Below are positions 62,120 through 64,000 of a stretch of 64,000 nucleotides of DNA, in pieces. The translations under genes were made by a program, and so were the position numbers. Every line of letters starts with the position of its first letter. Within the stretch, counting starts at the first letter, position 1. The notes beneath the pieces were generated by a model, which was given only the letters and a program-made list of their open reading frames with translations, ran no database searches and was not told the origin of the DNA. The stretch lies in the NCBI GenBank assembly GCA_015501075.1, contig JADNYJ010000023.1, positions 186,001-250,000 on the forward strand, written 5' to 3'. Source of the DNA: Gymnopilus junonius (lineage: Eukaryota > Basidiomycota > Agaricomycetes > Agaricales > Galerinaceae).

Positions 62120-64000
62120 ATGGCTTCCGTTGCGAATATCGCGCTCACTGAGCCCGTTTTTCATAACGAAAAACTCGACCGCGATTCTATTTCTCCAGAG
62201 CCATCTACCAGGCGACAAGGCGTTGTATTCGAGGATTTCCTTTACTATGCGGCCATCCAGAGGAGGGAGGAAGCTGGAGACAAGGCACCCCATTCGAATT
62301 GGTTCACCAAGCTTTCGGACCACAAAGGCAAGAATGTCAACGTCGACGTCACCGACGCCAAACCACCTCCTATGACTGAGGATGAGGAGGAGGCCGCCAA
62401 TGCATCTCGCGCCCTACGTCTTGCTTCGTGGGCTGCCGTTTTCTACCTTATTACTACTGATATCTTGGGACCTTTCAATGCTCCATTCGCTATATCCCAG
62501 GTCGGCTGGGTACCAGGTAAGTTTGTCATTTAAAGGTCGTGTGCAGAACTGAAGCGTTGCATGTTGCCAAGGCATTGTTCTGTACTTCGTTAGTGCGTAA
62601 AGGTATTTCCTCTCGACTGGTTTCCTTGTTGACAAGCCTTTTCCTAAGTGGGAGCGATGGCCCTTTACACGGGTCTCATCTTATGGAGGCTTTACGTCCG
62701 TCTTGATTCGCCGCGTTACCCCCTCAAGACCTATGCCGATATCGCGGAACGTATTTTTGGGCGTACCGCTCGCCATATTTGTAACGTCCTCCAAAGTGTA
62801 CAGCTTTTTGGTCAACGTAAGCTTTGTCAACTGTGATGTGGCGGCGTAACTGATAATACATCCAGGTCGCTACGATCTGTCTCAGTAACGGCCAGGCTCT
62901 TTCACAAATCACCAGCTTCCGGGTAGAGCCACACTTGTCGTGAAACCTCTAGCAAATCTCACGCATTTGAATAGCTGTGTTTCTCCGTATGCATTCTCAT
63001 CTGGACCATTGTCGGATTGGTCATTGGTCAGATTCGTACCCTTAAGGCAAGTTCTTCCGATGTAATTTTGAGTGATTCTCAGCCTCTGACTTTCTCCTTT
63101 TTAGAATTATGGCTGGCTGGCCAACAGTGCTGTCTGGTCAGTGCATCATCGAGATAGTGTATTTCGTACCTGACTTAAGGGCCGCACGAAAGGCTCAACC
63201 TGCTCATTATCTTCACATCCATGGGCTTCGTAGCTCATAGCCCACCGAACTTTGCTGCGGCCAAGACGTCTTTAGGTGTAGATCAAGGTCCTGTTATCAC
63301 TGCCAAATTTACCTCTCAGCCGTTATTCGATAAGGTACAGTGGTATTTGAAAGTTGTTATTTTGATCACGTTTCTACCCTTTACCTTAACAGGTTAACGG
63401 TATCATGCAAATGGTCTGTGACATCTATGACCATTCTAATCACTAGCTGCTCATTACAATTTAGGTTTTCGCTTATGGAGGAGCTATGATTTTCCCCGAG
63501 ATGGTCACTTGCTGTCTGGCCAACTATTCTTACTTATCTTTGACATTGGTTCTTTTCTTAGATGGCGGAGATGCGCCGACCGATGGACTTCTGGAAAGGA
63601 ATGGTCAGTTTTGCGAAGGGTGTCCTTGTGTTGAACGGATACTTACACCCTGTTCAGGCATGCGCCCAAGCGTTGATCTTCGTGGCCTACCTTATGTACG
63701 GCTGCTTCGTCTACGTGAGTAGTTGTTCAAGATCTATCGGACCTGTTGTTCTGATTAGCGAGCGAACTTCACTAGGCTTTCCAGGGGCAGTTCACTCTTC
63801 CCCTGGCTTTCCAAGGTGTCAGCAAGTTCGCTTGGCAGACGCTAGGTAACAATTTGATATTATAATTGACCGCCCTACTTTGCTCATGGTGGTGCCACTT
63901 AAAGGCAATGTCCTCGCCCTTATTACTGGTATCATTGCGGCTGGGTTGTATGGAAACATTGGTATCAGTGAGTAATGAACTTCTCAATGCAATCACAGGT
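62120..64000 (+). CDS. Amino-acid transporter (AAAP/Aa_trans family), cut at the right edge
   Basis: The family imports or exports amino acids across the plasma or vacuolar membrane with proton coupling; the substrate here is unknown. The start at 62120 (MASVANIALTEPVFHNEKLD) leads to an acidic cytosolic N-terminus of about 95 residues. The first membrane segment is ALRLASWAAVFYLITTDILG with PFNAPFAISQVGWVPG, followed by RYPLKTYADIAERIFGRTAR, LCFSVCILIWTIVGLVIGQI, LLIIFTSMGFVAHSPP, and VFAYGGAMIFPEMMAEMRRP leading into FWKGM-ACAQALIFVAYLMYG. The last visible exon ends GLYGNIGI near 63970 with a GTGAGT donor. Introns are 45-70 nt. The intron at 63047-63104 has a GC donor (AAG|GCAAGT) and is needed to join RTLK to NYGWLANSAVW. 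About eight of the usual eleven membrane segments are in view. Confidence 0.88.

Overview
This window looks like nuclear DNA from a mushroom-forming basidiomycete (Agaricomycetes). The genes are split by many 50-60 nt introns, and the recognisable proteins are fungal: a Crh-type cell-wall transglycosylase, a SEC24C/D-type COPII coat subunit, MSH6, a fungal-type cAMP phosphodiesterase, and an amino-acid transporter. A Plavaka-type DDE transposase and a DUF6698-like gene, both families I know from Agaricomycetes, narrow it further. I see no bacterial, viral or mitochondrial signature and no CRISPR array.

Layout. 1-6.7 kb is an accessory block. It holds a decayed Plavaka transposase (minus strand, running off the left edge), a DUF6698-like gene with an SR-rich N-terminus (plus strand), and a broken SRPK-type kinase fragment (minus strand). 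7.3-8.1 kb is a strongly purine-biased non-coding stretch. 9.8-12.3 kb is a PDEase_I cyclic-nucleotide phosphodiesterase, followed by an intron-containing tRNA-Ser(GCU). 12.6-20.6 kb and 22.9-30.4 kb are long stretches with no convincing gene. They flank a single serine/proline-rich, acidic putative regulator (20.7-22.9 kb). The second stretch contains a 174-bp inverted-repeat element. 30.4-35.8 kb holds a CFAP20 (BUG22) homologue convergent with a SEC24C/D-type gene. 35.8-40.4 kb is intergenic with one degraded, uncharacterised membrane-protein-like locus.

From 40.4 kb to the right edge the window is gene-dense: MSH6, a Crh glycosidase, a small MITE-like repeat, a very large UNC80-like protein (about 2,480 residues), a three-RRM RNA-binding protein divergent from a RAD51-family paralogue with degenerate Walker motifs, and an amino-acid/auxin-permease-family transporter cut by the window end.

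The housekeeping genes are not a functional cluster. They cover DNA repair (MSH6, RAD51-like), vesicle coat assembly (SEC24), cell-wall crosslinking (Crh), cAMP signalling (PDE), RNA binding and nutrient transport. The more unusual observations are the MSH6 micro-exons carrying its catalytic and mismatch-sensing motifs, four GC-AG introns in four genes, a CFAP20 gene in an apparently non-flagellated fungus, two small inverted-repeat elements, and several one-base reading-frame breaks in otherwise conserved proteins that may be assembly errors or real lesions. I found no clear new multi-gene system.
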